Part shown: positions 1 to 11,785 of the stretch, one piece after another
How positions within the stretch are numbered: the stretch's first letter is position 1
How the letters are laid out: each line of letters opens with the position of its first letter
DNA from: Hyperoplus lanceolatus
Lineage: Eukaryota; Chordata; Actinopteri; Uranoscopiformes; Ammodytidae
Direction: 5' to 3'
Assembly: GCA_026929865.2 (NCBI GenBank)
Contig: CM049397.1
Span: 31,267,198 to 31,331,197 of the forward strand
Length of the DNA: 64,000 nucleotides
The notes under the pieces: model-generated
What the model was told of the DNA's origin: nothing
What the model saw: only the letters and a program-made list of their open reading frames with translations
Databases searched by the model: none
Program-made: the position numbers and the translations under genes

Positions 1-3000
1 CGGCCAGAAAAGCATTCGGTGTCACTGACAAAGCGAATGTAAAAGGTAACATCTTGACTGCAACCAATGGCCCGACAAAGCCCAAACCTAATCCAAAACC
101 TTTGCTCGCGAGGACGTACAATGTCGTCTCCTCCAAATCCAATCTGAATTCAGCCAGCAGCCATCTCAAAAAGAAGACCAACACAGGGATACAGTCTTCA
201 AGCAGAGCCTCCTCTTCAAATGCAACTCGCACAGTTGCAACAAAATCAAACATCAGAGTCAGTAGCGCTGCTAATGCTACCTGGTCCCGTCCCGTAAAGA
301 CTTCCAGTATCAGGATGAGTCTGGGCCCCATGGTCAAAACCAAAACGGGACTCATTCCTGCAATGATTCAGCCGAGAGATGAGAGTGGTGAAAACGAAAC
401 ACAAACCTTTTCTACAGCCGCGAACTCCACCACCACTACTGCTTCTGTTACTAACAAGGTGCGATCAAGCTCCTCGTCAACAGTCTCTCTTTCCCAGAAG
501 TTTGCCACGACTCAGAGGAAAACCTTCCGTACGACGTCTCTAAAAAACCCTGTCAAAGAGAAGAGTAGAGTTACGCTTAAAGTTCAAAACTCTAAACCAC
601 TTCCGGGGAAACTCTCACAGCCGCCATCTTGTAAGAATCAACCGAGGGCACTGAAATCTACATTCACCTCCTCAAAGTGCACAGCGGCACCTTCTAGTAA
701 GCCAACTGGAAGACTAGGGATGTCAAAAACTAACATGGGTGAAGAGGAGAAAAAACAACAACAACCGTGTAAAGGCACTTCCCGAACATCCTCGGCTCCC
801 GTGAGTAGGTGCACTTCCAGAGTGCTCAGTGCCGGGGTTACGCGTCCTGCTACGGCTGATCTAGGAGGTAAACCCAAGACTTTTAAAGGGACAGATACCA
901 GGAAGACACACAGTTCAGCGAATGCCCCTCAAGCAGCACAGCCACCGACAGGTTTAAGACGACCAAGCGCTCCAGTGATGATGTCATGGACGGTTCCACA
1001 GCCGTCCAGGACCGTCAGCTTCACAGGAAAGACGCCAAAGGTCCCCGTCCGGATCATTCCCCAAACGGAGGTGAAGAAACTCACTGCTGTCCAGGAGGAA
1101 AGAATGTAAGTAGAACAGTAACAATGACTGCTTAATGTGTAGCATGAAACTATGATATGGCACAGTGTTAAACACCCTACGACGAACTTTCCAATGTTTA
1201 TGGAAAAGTAAATTTTTTTGTTGGATGATCATAAATGACAACAACAGGTGGGGAAATATGTAAAAGTTTGGTTGAACAAAGGTTTACTTTCCCTTCGATC
1301 ATTAAGTTGGAAACAATAATGGCTTCTCCAGAATAAAATGACAAAGGCATCCTGAGACTTATCCCATATCCCAAGTTTACCCTGCTTTGCTGTCCAATAA
1401 ATTCCCAGCCGGAAAAAAATAATAAATGAAATAATATCTTGTCTTTTTAAAGTGTACCTTCCGTTTTATTGTTTGCTTTCAAGGAGAAAATTGCTGGAAT
1501 GGCGTGAGTCCAGGGGCATCTCCTACAAACGTCCCCCGATGCCGGTGAAAGCTGCGGTGAGGCGCAGTGTGGCCGTGCACCAACCCTGGTGGAGCTCCAT
1601 GAAGGAGGAGGAGGACGCCCACTCACTCATCTCCGCTGTGGACAGCTCTCTGGCCGACTGCATCAAGCTCATCACAGAGGTATTTGCTTTGGTGTGAGGG
1701 GAAATGTGCTATTGTTGTTTCACTGGCCTATTCTGGCCCTTCCCCATTTTACTGGAAGTTATGTGGTGGACATATTTCAAAGGTGAGAAATATGCATGGA
1801 CATTGTTTAATGGGCGTACAATAGTAGAGATGCACAGATCCACTATTTTTAAGTTCCCATTCCAATTTCTGGGGGTTATAAGGTTGTAAAAATACACCTT
1901 TGGAATCCTGGAAGTTGGAGGCAAAATAAATAGTTTTTTCAAAATTGACTTTTAAATTACAAAATGATTTTTGATGTGGGCTATATCAAGTAGCTATGGT
2001 CTTAAAATGGGATATTCTTTCATAGGACTATGACATTTGGATCAGTGCTTGGATTGGTTGCATCAGTCCAATATCCAAATATTGGATTGCAGTAATAGCC
2101 ATGAAAAAAAGCTACACAGAAGTTCAAACCCTGTGTTCTTAGTTGTTGTTTTTTTACTACAACCTATTGTCAGTTTTGGTAAAGAGAGAGAAATCAATGT
2201 AAGACACTGTTTTGCCCCTACCAAGAGCTCTTTAGTTGGAGCATACTGATTACCATGTCGTTCAGTGTCTGAGTTTTCCCCCCCTGCCTCACTCACACAG
2301 GGCTGCCCTTCAGACCAGGTGAGGGAGGTTCTCTCCCGACTACCCACGGTTTCCCGGAAGTTTGCCAAATACTGGATCTGTCAGGCGCGCCTCATGGAGC
2401 AAGAGGGCAACCTGGACGTCCTGCACATGTTTGAGGAGGCTGTTGGTGTTGTGCTGGAGGTAAGATATCCGTCAAATTGAAATTTTAGAAATATTTAATT
2501 GAGTCGTTTTGTAAATGTACCCTTTGTGGTTTTTAACATAGAATATATTGATTCATCCTTCGCTCGGTTGGTTCCAGTTTTCCAGCTCTGGAAAAAAAAT
2601 TGAGAGACCACTCCAAATGTTCAGTGTTCTCTCGTTTTACCTTTTTCTAGGCATATGTTTGAGTAGAATTAACATTTTTGTTTTATAATATAAACTACTG
2701 ACAACATTTCTACCAAATTCCAATACATTTTTTGTCATTAAGAGAATTTTCAATAAGTTATGTAGAGATAAAGATTTAAGAAAAAGCCAGACTGGTCTCT
2801 TAACTTTTTACGGAGCTGTATATTGTCTAAATCGACAGCGCTGTAACTTAATATTGCCTGAAATTTCCCAAGATCTGTATTGTTTTAGTCTATAATGAAT
2901 CGTTTCCATTGTGTTTCATTGTAGCCGGTGGACGAGCTGCGGACAGTGGTGTTTGAGATCCTGAAGAAAAGGGACGAGATCCAAGGTATTTGATTATTCA

Positions 3001-4582
3001 TGGTTTGGTAACCACTGTGTTTTTATACCACTAGGTCACGGCATGAACGTAACTGTATTCCAATGCTTACATTGCACAGATTTCAATCCTGTCAGACATG
3101 TCATCGTTCTCTTGTATATCTTTAATATGACTGCTCAAAAAATGGTATGCTCCATTTAACACGTTTACATGTTAAAATCAGCTAATCATTCTTTTCTTTA
3201 TATCAACATTGCGTTAAATGACTATATGTATGTCATGTAAAAGGTTTGAACCCACAGTTATTCAACTCCACATGGCTTGTGATATTTACCATTGAAGAAG
3301 AGTTCATATTGGATGTACATTTACCAGCAGGCCACGGAAAAGATCATAAATAAATGCTAATGTTGCTCAGAATTAGCTTATGTATAGAAAGATTGCTATG
3401 GCAAATAGTTTATCATGTGTCAGTGTTGTGTTTGTTCCAGTTTGTTCCACCCAAACAATTTACACATTCAGCTTTAAGGTTTACTTGACTAGTTAGGACA
3501 GTGGAATCTAAATAAAGTCCTCATTCTTACACAGATATGTTTTTTTTAAATGACTAAATCAGATTATTTTAAATGCTTTCTTTTTTCAGCTCAAGAAGAA
3601 AATGAGACAGAGGAGGAAATTCCATCAGCAGAAAGCAGCCCCGAGGCCGTCAGCAACCCACTGATGACCCCTAAACCTGTCCGGGCTTTCATCTATGGGG
3701 AGAATGGAGACTCATCCGTGGTCAAATACAAGATCACAGCGACGCCTGGGTATGTTTCAGGCACTATTACAACTTCCATTGACTTTATATTTAATGTTTT
3801 TAATGCAAAATAGTTTGTTATAGGGGTTTCTGCTACGTTGTTGCTTTTATGTTTGTCCACAAGCGGACGTGTTATGTGATCTTGATATTTCAGTTGGGCT
3901 TCCACCTCTTCATTGGAACACATACTGTATGTCAACAAAACATCATTCAAACTTGTCTCATTCCAATGTTGATTCCCAGTGAGCGATGTGGAGTCTCCTT
4001 CTACCCACAATGCACTGGTTTTTTTTGGTTCACTTTCTATATTTTGTCTGATTTGCTTTCACACCTCAAATGAACCACACCAGGGTTCACGTGCAAGCAA
4101 ATCGAGACCCATGTTTGTTTTCAGGCGAACCGTAGGGTCAATAATTGAGCTTTCACACCACCCAAAACCAACCAGACTATCCACAGAAACGAACCAGGGT
4201 TTGCTTAAAGCGGACCGTAGAGGCTTGATAAACAGTTAAGAATTAAGACTTTTTTTCTTTCTTCTTCAGCGGCCCTCCAAGCCAACAGAAGGAACCGAGG
4301 CGCGTGAACGGCCAGGAGGTTCGTTTCTTCACGCCGGTGAGACGCTCGGTGAGAATCGAGAGGTCGTCCCTCCGATACCCGGCCTCTCTGCAGGACCACG
4401 ACCTGTGTGTGGCCTCCTACGACGACCTCATCTCAGAGGAGAAGGCAGAGGGAAGCCCAGAGCAGCAGGGCGTAGAAACCAGCCCACCTGAGCCCGACAA
4501 CAACACACTGTACGTTTACAGAGAGAACGAGGCCCTTCAAGACAAGGTGTTCGTCAAGCTTTTCTGCGATGAAGACGTTTAG
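1..4582 (+). CDS. ckap2l: Cytoskeleton-associated protein 2-like, 3' part (six exons)
   Basis: Partial gene, open at the left window edge. Exons by splice sites: 1-1105, 1484-1679, 2301-2459, 2925-2985, 3590-3749, 4270-4582; joined, they keep one frame of about 663 residues to a TAG stop. The first exon encodes a basic, Ser/Thr/Lys-rich, low-complexity tail typical of microtubule-binding proteins. The later exons form the conserved CKAP2 C-terminal domain, with the blocks SYKRPPMPV and QPWWSSMKEEE, a helical stretch ending in KFAKYWICQARLMEQEGNL, then TPVRRSVRIERSS and LQDHDLCVASYDDL near the end. Family members bind spindle microtubules and spindle poles in mitosis. I prefer ckap2l over its paralogue ckap2 because of the C-terminal RRSVRIER...YP..LQ.HD block and because interleukin-1-like genes lie next door, as in mammals. 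The choice of paralogue is less certain than the family. Confidence 0.88.
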
Positions 4583-4890
4583 CTGTAGCGGCTAACTTTA
4601 GTCTCCATTAGTTTGTAGCAATGGAAACTATTCTGATTCAACGCTTGTCCCTGTCGCCGCAAATGTATTTGATGACTGTTTTGTTAGCAGATTTCACCAT
4701 TTTCCTTGAAGAGAAGGGGAAATATTTTATACTTGTAAATATGGAACCTGACATTTTAGGTTATGAGTTTTTTTTTTTTTTAAGTTGGAAAGTAGTTCTT
4801 ACGCCTGTTTAAAAAAAGAAGTGTTATTGTGTTGATCCTTTCTGTATTATTGTATTCCTTTATAATAATGTACTGTACATAGGAATGTAA

Positions 4891-4896
4891 AATAAA
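4891..4896 (+). promoter_or_regulatory. Poly(A) signal of ckap2l
   Basis: AATAAA about 310 bases after the stop codon, in AT-rich DNA. It is the most likely 3' end of ckap2l; position is the only support. Confidence 0.6.
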
Positions 4897-5254
4897 TGCT
4901 TTTCGATCCTTTATATTTTATAGACTGTATGTACTCAGCATGTTGTCTCCATACACTACAGCTTCAATCAAAAGAAATACACAAACACACATCAGAGCGG
5001 TTATAGAAAATAGTCAGAATTATTTTTGTTTAGTTTTTTTCACTGTATTTAAATGCATCACCACTTGATACTGATTGTGACAGCAAACTAGAATTTCATC
5101 ACAAACAGGGAATTCATAAGAAGCTGGTGAAACATAGAATATGACTTTCACATGAAACTCTGACTCACCTATCAAGTGATGTAGTGATGTGACAATACAA
5201 AAAATACTTGTTAATTATAACCTGCTATTGGCTGAGTGTGCATTATGTAATATT

Positions 5255-5400
5255 GTACAGTATAACACAACTTTATTTATATGGCACCTTTAAAATCAGA
5301 GTTTACAAAGTGCTGTGACACAGCTAATACATAGTAATCAGAAGGGCCAGGCAGAGGCAAAGTTACATTAAAACAGTTTAAGCAGTGAGAAGGCAAGACA
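5255..5400. repeat. Dispersed fish repeat fragment (ACTTTATTTATATGGCACC type)
   Basis: Begins with a phrase close to ACTTTATTTATATAGCAC, and runs into AAAGTGCTGTGAC. The same phrase appears at about 21,725 and a related one at 13,265. It looks like the 3' tail of an old retroelement common in fish genomes; the family was not determined. Confidence 0.45.
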
Positions 5401-5830
5401 TTTGAAAACATTACAGGACTACAATAAATACAAAGACTAATCGTACTTCAAAAAAGTGGAAAAAAAATCGGATAAAACAACAATAAAAATATGAAAATGG
5501 TAATAGCCAACATCACACAAAGCCAGACTAAAAATGGGTTTTAAGAAGAGAAAACCTGCTTTTTTCCCACAATTGTTGCTATACTGTTAATATCTGAGAG
5601 CCCTATCTTTAAAGACCTAATCTTAGTTTTTATTTTTTTTGTATTCTTATTTTTTGTGCAGTAATGACTGAGACAATTCTTAACAAAGATCTGTTGTTAT
5701 AACCATCACTCTACAACCCAAACTTTGACACATTCAATTCAGTTCATCCAAAATTGAGGTCAGGGCTCGGTCGTTGCAAGTCAGTGAAGTTCTTCCTCTT
5801 TCAACTGGGGAACAATTTATATGGATTCTA

Positions 5831-6239
5831 CACTCAACAAAAATATAAACGCAACACTTTTGTTTTTGCTCCAATTTTTCATGAGATGGACTTAAAGATC
5901 TAAAATTCATTCCAGTTACACAATTGTACCATTTCTCTCAAACATTGTTCACAAATCTGTCTAAATGTGTGAGTGGCCTTTTATTGTGGACAGTCTAAGG
6001 CACACCTGTGCACTAATCATGATGTCAGATCAGCATCTTGATGTGGCACACCTGTGAGGTGGGATGGATTATCTCAGCAAAGCAGAAGTGCTCACTATCA
6101 CACATTTAGACAGATTTGTGAACAATGTTTGAGAGAAGTGGTACAATTGTGTATCTGGAATGAATTTTAGATCTTTAAGTCCATCTCATGAAAAATGGGA
6201 GCAAAAACAAAAGTGTTGCGTTTATATTTTTGTTGAGTG
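5831..6239. mobile_element. MITE with long terminal inverted repeats, TA target site
   Basis: The ends CACTCAACAAAAATATAAAC and its reverse complement form near-perfect inverted repeats of more than 100 bases, extending through a block resembling ATGAGATGGACTTAAAGATC. The element is flanked by TA on both sides, as expected for the Tc1/mariner superfamily. It is 409 bp with no coding capacity. A decayed relative lies at about 42,222-42,360. Confidence 0.85.
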
Positions 6240-6587
6240 TATTTTAGGTTACAAAAAGTCCCTAAATCTGAATAAGCACTTTTGCCTTTAACAGGGAATT
6301 AAATGGCTTTGAGATTTCCCTCAAACAGAAAAGACTAAAAGTGTAAAAAGGTTTTAGGGATGGGCCATATGTCTGTTACCAAGATCAGAATAGTTATATG
6401 AATATTTCTCTGTTATCTTATTTGTAAATTCTATCATCATGTTATGGCAAATGGAGAAATTTTTCGATGTTTAAACAAGTATTTTAAGATCTTAGGTATT
6501 CATTGAATTAAGCATTCAGTCATTAAAAGCAATATACTATCATGGATGCATTCATTAAAGAACGTGAACTTAAGAATCAATATAATG

Positions 6588-6636
6588 GGGGCGCCCATAG
6601 CTCAGTTGGTAGGGCGTCCCCCCATATGGAAGCCCT
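6588..6636 (+). repeat. tRNA-derived SINE, 5' head fragment
   Basis: Contains GCTCAGTTGGTAGGGCGTCC, a tRNA-type A-box region, also present in the fuller SINE at 23,265. Only the head is kept; the B box and tail are missing. It is not a functional tRNA gene. Confidence 0.6.
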
Positions 6637-7031
6637 TTAAAGACATGGAAAAATACATTTGTATTCCTATTTTCCTTGGTACATTTCCTTTTAGATTGAT
6701 AAGATAGCTTACCTTCTACAGAAAACTAAATCAATGAAGAAATAGGCTGTCCCGTAAACATGCGTGTTAAAGTAATCCAACAACAGTGATTCATTGACAA
6801 AACCAGATTGTGATCTCAAATGATGAAACCCGTTTCATCAGCAAATCAAAGTGTTATGATGACAATTTTTCATCCCATTTTTCTCTAGTAAACAAATATT
6901 GGTTCACTTGAGATGATGAAAAAAATCTCACGCAGAACAACTCAAATTAAGTCGTAATCAGAGGAAAACAGGAAAGGGTTAGTTTGTTTTGAAGTGAGTC
7001 AGGAATGTGTGTCTTATCTCACACTGCAACC

Positions 7032-7630
7032 TAGCCTGGTCCAACCAGACCACCGTACTTCATTTCATTTGTACAAATGGTCTGGAAGTGCTGTAATTGG
7101 CAAACGTTAACTCACTTGGAGGCGGGTGTCTGTCGAAGTTTAAAACTATTGGATCTGCCCAGTGCCACTCTGGATTAGCCAACCAATCGTATCACGTTTG
7201 GTCATCACGTGTGTCATGAGCCGGCTTTTGATGGTGCCTTCCAGTTGGACAGGGAACTCGGAAATTTCCGACTTCACTACATATTGTAGTCTATGAATCT
7301 ACCGGTACCTGGCAACAGTAACTTGTTAGAGCCTAACGTTTAGTTATTTGGACGAGAAAGGTTTTAGGCGTCCATACTTTCGCGAGCAGATGCACTGGAA
7401 CACAGACAGGTCGGAACTCGGAACTACCAAGTCGGAAATCTCCTTCTTCCGAGTATAAAGCAACGCAGCATTCAACTGAAACTGGAGCGTTCTCAGCCAC
7501 TCGCTCTGTTCGCTGATTGGCCGATCGTAGATTCTCCGGAGAATCTGGGAAATGCGCTGTACACCCAGACTGACTACTGAAGGGAAAATGAAATTTGGCC
7601 GGAAGTAGGCGGGCGGGCGGAGCCAGGCTA
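7032..7630. mobile_element. Non-autonomous DNA element with 9-bp target duplication
   Basis: Starts TAGCCTGG and ends CCAGGCTA (8-bp perfect terminal inverted repeat). It is flanked on both sides by ACTGCAACC, a 9-bp direct repeat. About 600 bp with no transposase. A 9-bp duplication suggests a Mutator-like origin, but an 8-bp hAT duplication plus one chance base cannot be excluded. Confidence 0.65.
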
Positions 7631-7655
7631 ACTGCAACCTGCATCCAGGCCCGGA

Positions 7656-9300
7656 GTGGCTAATCGGGAGCACCGGGAGGATAACATCTGTCACATACTT
7701 AGATATGTGACAGATGTTATTCATGAAAGGCTGATTGCTGTGGTGGACTGTGAGTCATCAACAGGGAAAAGTTTTGTAGAGCTCCTGAAACAAGTGCTAC
7801 TGAAGCTCAATCTAGACATTGGCAAATGCGTTGGCAACTCAACAGATGGTGCAGCTAATATGCAGGGACGGTATCTGGGATTTTCCACACTTCTCTCCGA
7901 GCAGTCGCCCAATCAGATTCATGTTTGGTGTTATGCGCATCTTTTGAATCTTGTGCTAGCAGACACCACAGGCAGTGTTGTACAAAGTGCATCCCTCTTT
8001 TCACTGCTCAATGATACTGCTGTTTTCTTAAGGGAGTCATACAGACGTATGCGACAGTGGGAAGAGACAAGTCACGACAAGCGTCACAGACGACTGTGCC
8101 CTATAGGGCAAACTAGGTGGTGGGCTAAGGATCAGGCACTCAGTAAAGTCTTTGGGTCCTTCGGGAATCCTCAGGAAGCCTTGTTTTTTGACGTGGTTAT
8201 GCCATTAGACACCATTGTAGGTGACTGTACACAAAAGCCGACTGTGAGGGCCAAGGCAAAGGGATTCATTGAAGGGCTTCTGAAATATGAGACGGTGCTC
8301 ACTGCTCAAATTTTCCTTCGCATTTTTGAGCAAACATCCCCACTTTCAAAATACTTACAGACCAAGGGAATGGATATCATCACAGCTCAACGTCTTGTCG
8401 TGGGGACAGAGGAGGGTTTGAGGAAGTGTGTTAGGGACTTCGAAGGAGTAAAGAGTGCAGCGGATGAGTTTGTGATTTGGGCAAATGAGAAGTTTCAGGA
8501 GGAGGAAGAGTGTGAGCTGGTAGTTCAGACTGCCCTCCCTGAGAAAAGGGTCAGAAAAAAGAAAACAATGCCAGGAGAGCTTGCTCAGGATGAGCAGCTA
8601 GCTTCAGCTGATACTGACTTCAAGGTGAAAGTTCACAATGTTATTGTAGACACAGTGACAGACAGTATCCAAAGGAGGTTCTCTGCAAATGCTAAACTTA
8701 GCTCTGATTTTGCCTGTTTAGACCCTAGAAACTTTCCACATGTGATAGCAAATGGACTTCCAAGCTCAGCAATGGTAGAGATAAGCAAGTGTCTGCTAAT
8801 TTTTGATGAAAGAGCTACAGTTAGCACATTATGTGGTGAACTATGCAACCTTGCATCTCAGTGGGAGAGACTTAAGATGTCCCCTCTGGAGGGTTACACT
8901 GTCAGGACAGCTGGACAAATGCCACAAGGTGAGGAGGATCCTTCAACAGAACAGCAGGTTGAACTTGAGAGCAAAACTTGTTCCTCTTGTAAAAACTGTG
9001 TAATTTGTGTGCACCTCATCCTCTCTCAGTACAATCTTCTCACGTCTACCTACCATATGATTGGACTGGCCTACAAGTTGATGTTAACACTGTCAATCAA
9101 TCAAGTAGCCTGTGAGAGAAGCTTCTCCACACTAAAGTTCCTAAAAAACAGACTCAGGAGCACTCTATCACAAAAAAAACCTTGAGGCATTCATGCACAT
9201 GTGCACTGAGAAAGAAATTCTCATGTCTTTGAATAATGAAACTGTTATTGACAAAGTTGCAGAGACCAGTGCACTGCTCAGGCGTTTGTTGATGGTTTAG
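7656..9300 (+). pseudogene. hAT transposase (ZMYM1-like), 5'-truncated and frameshifted
   Basis: Encodes the catalytic RNase-H-like part of a hAT-family transposase. Visible are STDGAANMQG near residue 63, the CYAHLLNLVLAD block, GQTRWWAKDQAL, and the C-terminal dimerisation motif ACERSFSTLKFLKNRLRS (LSINQVACERSFSTLK context). The N-terminal zinc finger and first half of the usual protein are absent. The frame stops at 9,185 after a run of eight A. Shifting one base there restores a further 38 or so codons to a TAG ending at 9,300, so a single-base indel in the A run is the likely break. Flanking inverted repeats show it belongs to the element at 7,646-11,765, not to a host gene. Confidence 0.8.
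7681..7720. repeat. Perfect hairpin, 17-bp arms and 6-nt loop
   Basis: Arms 7,681-7,697 (ATAACATCTGTCACATA) and 7,704-7,720 are exact reverse complements around the loop CTTAGA. The right arm encodes plausible transposase sequence (LRYVTDVI); the left arm is its inverted copy at the 5' break of the transposase. Confidence 0.95.
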
Positions 9301-9317
9301 GTTAAGCCGTGTTAAAG

Positions 9318-9905
9318 AGTAGAATAGTTGGGGATTTGCCCTTTAATTTGTTCTTATAGTTGAGGACAGAATTCCAAAACTTGAATAATCCATGTAAATT
9401 GTGAAGCAGCTGTTTTCTTGGTGTATGCAAATGGAAAAAAATAGATGATGGTGTCAACATTGCATTTTATTTCTTTATTTGATGATGCCATCATTAGACC
9501 TGAATATACTGTAAATAGAAGTGAAATCCTTATTCAGGCTAGGTTAAATGATTGATTGTGATCTGTGAAAATCTTTTAACTGAATATGCATTCAGATATT
9601 GCAGAAAAGGACATTGATGTGGTTTAAGAATACTGTTGGCCCTTTAATTTATGTTCATATAATTGTGAATAATCCATTTAAATTGTGAAGCAGCTGTTTT
9701 GTTGATGTACGCAAATGGAAAAAGAGATGATGGTATCAATAGAAAGTGCTATACATTGCATTTTATTTATTTATTTGATGATGCCATCGTTCGACCTGTA
9801 TACTGTAAATAGAAGTGAAATCCTTTAGGCTAGGTTAAATGATTGATTGTGACCTGTGAACAACTTTGAACTTAAAATGCATTTCAGATATTGCAGAAAA
9901 GGTGC
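9318..9905. repeat. Tandem duplication of a ~300-bp AT-rich unit
   Basis: Two diverged head-to-tail copies. Shared phrases include AATTGTGAAGCAGCTGTTTT, GCATTTTATTT...TTTGATGATGCCATC and AGAAGTGAAATCCTT. A partial third start follows near 9,902. It lies in the 3' non-coding part of the hAT element. Confidence 0.75.
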
Positions 9906-10794
9906 TATACATTGCATTTTATTTCTTAATTATTTTCTATTTTCATTTAATTTAATTTCAAGGTTTAGATATCTTACACTTATTTGCAAAAAATAATATT
10001 TTTGGAACATTGTGTTGTAAAGAATGTTAAATGTTATAATAAATCAACATTGTAAAGCAACACTTATGGAAATATCTTTTTTAGAAAAAAACACTGAATA
10101 ACAAGGCTATAGAGAACAGTGTGCTATGCAGACTAAGGTTTTAAATACATAATTTTTATATAGTCAGTTGTGAACTAAAGTGGGCCGGTCTGAGGCTTTT
10201 TGTTTTTTTTCCACGGATGTTGCCTTAGCACAAAGATATTTAAAATATAAATTAATACAAAATGAAAAAACATCAAGTGAGAACATTTTAAACATTGAAT
10301 TCATGCATCAGGAAGCTGGATTGTCCGCTCACCTGTGAAAAATATTTAGTTATTGTTTTTAATGTTTTTCCAATTTTTGTTTTAAGACATATAGGGGAGA
10401 GTGGCCTAAGTTGTGCAACTTTTTACTCAAAGTGACTTTAAAGTGAGGCCTTGACAGTAAAGTCTCCAACTCAAATATGTACATATATTTCAGGGTGTTG
10501 TGCATCCCTGGCAATACAAACTTTGGATCTGGAAAACTGTTGAAGAAATACAGCTTTCGGAAAAAAAGTTGTCTTGTTGCACAACTTGCCCCCGGTGTGG
10601 TGTAAGTTGTGCAGTTGGAGAGAATACCATGGGGTAAATTGTGCCATTGCTATATATCTCATAAACTGTAATGCAAGACAAATCCATAAGACAATTACTT
10701 ATTTAAGGTGTATTTAAAGTAAATAAATAAAATAGTTGACAAAGATTGAAGGAAAATTTTCTCAAACAAGGCCTAGCAGATTTAATGGTTTTAC

Positions 10795-10945
10795 CTGAAA
10801 AGCTCACAATGACAAAGTCACCATCATCATTTTCCTGGCCATCTGAACTCTCATCAGTGGTGTCGTAAAGTGGAATTGAGATGTCAGTCTCTTCTGAGCT
10901 ACTGTAGACAATCACTTTCTTTTGGTGACCAGCGTATACAGCCAT
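10795..10945 (-). pseudogene. Transposase C-terminal exon fragment
   Basis: About 50 residues starting MAVYAGHQKK, with an acidic Ser/Asp-rich stretch followed by DDGDFVIVSFSG. It then meets a splice-donor-like AGGTAAAA. This acidic linker plus GDFVIV ending is seen in C-terminal exons of some fish DNA-transposon proteins. Alone it is a fragment, and its family is uncertain. Confidence 0.4.
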
Positions 10946-10949
10946 GCCA

Positions 10950-11281
10950 CTGGCACAACTCTCAATGAAATGTACTTTGCACTAGTTGCTCCGTGCTTGT
11001 GGAACCAACTGCCACCTGACAAATGTGATTCCCTCTACATTTCTGCCTTTAAATCAAGGCTCAAAACCCACATGTACAACCTGGTGTTTCCTCCCCATTA
11101 ACTATCTTACCTCTGCACTACTATCTGTGTTTGTGTGGATGTATGGGCTTTACGTCTTTTATTTTGGTTATTGTTATTTTACCTTCATTGTTTACCTACT
11201 GAATGCACTATGTACAGCACTTTGGACAGTGCAAACTGTCATAAATGTGCTTTTATAAATACATTTTACTTACTTACTTAT
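10950..11281 (+). mobile_element. L2-like LINE 3' fragment
   Basis: Just after 10,981 one frame reads CLWNQLPPDKCDSLYISAFK then SRLKTHMYNLVF and a stop. This is the usual C-terminus of L2-type reverse transcriptases. It ends in a short TTAC repeat tail. It lies inside the TA-flanked transposon and so inserted there. Confidence 0.7.
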
Positions 11282-11785
11282 AACTCACCTAGGCCCTCTG
11301 GCACAAATCACCCCAACCCCAGAAATTTGGATAATAGGCATGATGAAGCAGTTTAGGGCTGACATCGTGCTAACTGTATAGACTCAAAATGTAGCATACC
11401 AAAGCACTAAAACATGTGTCAAATGTTTTCAAACATGTCTATAAGTGTTCAGACACAATAATCAAAAAACCTTGATCATGGAAATTTTACTTAGAAAGGC
11501 AAAACACAGTTTTTTTTAGCTTAAATGTGCTTATATCTTATTCCTTGTGTCTCCCTTCTTTACAGGATGAGTCAAATGGATGGCTCTTCTTAAATATGTG
11601 GTCACATTTCCAATTTCTTCCACGGTTTTCTAGAAACAAGGGGTGGCACAACTTCCAAAATGTACAACTTAGGCCACTCTCCCCTATTATATTTATTTTT
11701 TTTTTTTTTTTATGGACCCGGCCCGGCCCAAAATGCCGGTACGCCCGATGGCCAGTCCAGCCCTGTTACCCACTGTGAAGTAGGC

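Larger units (their letters stand above)
4911..7022. other. Intergenic region downstream of ckap2l
   Basis: No gene seen. It holds a dispersed-repeat remnant (about 5,255-5,400), a complete miniature inverted-repeat element (5,831-6,239) and the head of a tRNA-derived SINE (6,588-6,636). The rest is AT-rich unique sequence. Confidence 0.6.
10394..11684. mobile_element. DNA transposon with TA target site, nested in the hAT element
   Basis: Left end GGGGAGAGTGGCCTAAGTTG, and the right end carries its reverse complement (CAACTTAGGCCACTCTCCCC); TA flanks both. Length is about 1.3 kb. Internal sequence repeats the motif TTGTGCAAC/GCACAACTT. It carries a fragment of a transposase-like exon (10,795-10,945, minus strand) and an L2 LINE fragment (10,950-11,281). 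Ends and TA site fit the wider Tc1/mariner/pogo group; the exact family was not determined. Confidence 0.75.
7646..11765. mobile_element. Decayed hAT transposon with nested insertions
   Basis: The left end CAGGCCCGGAGTGGCTAATC and the reverse complement of the right end, CAGGGCTGGACTGGCCATC, are clearly related terminal inverted repeats of hAT type. Inside are a broken ZMYM1-like hAT transposase (7,656-9,300), two tandem copies of an AT-rich unit (9,318-9,905) and a second DNA transposon (10,394-11,684). The expected 8-bp target duplication is not recognisable, so the insertion is old or its edges were altered. Confidence 0.7.

Noticed and set aside
7656-9300. Domesticated host gene of the ZMYM family
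   Set aside because: Truncated, frameshifted and enclosed by hAT terminal inverted repeats; best explained as a decayed transposon.
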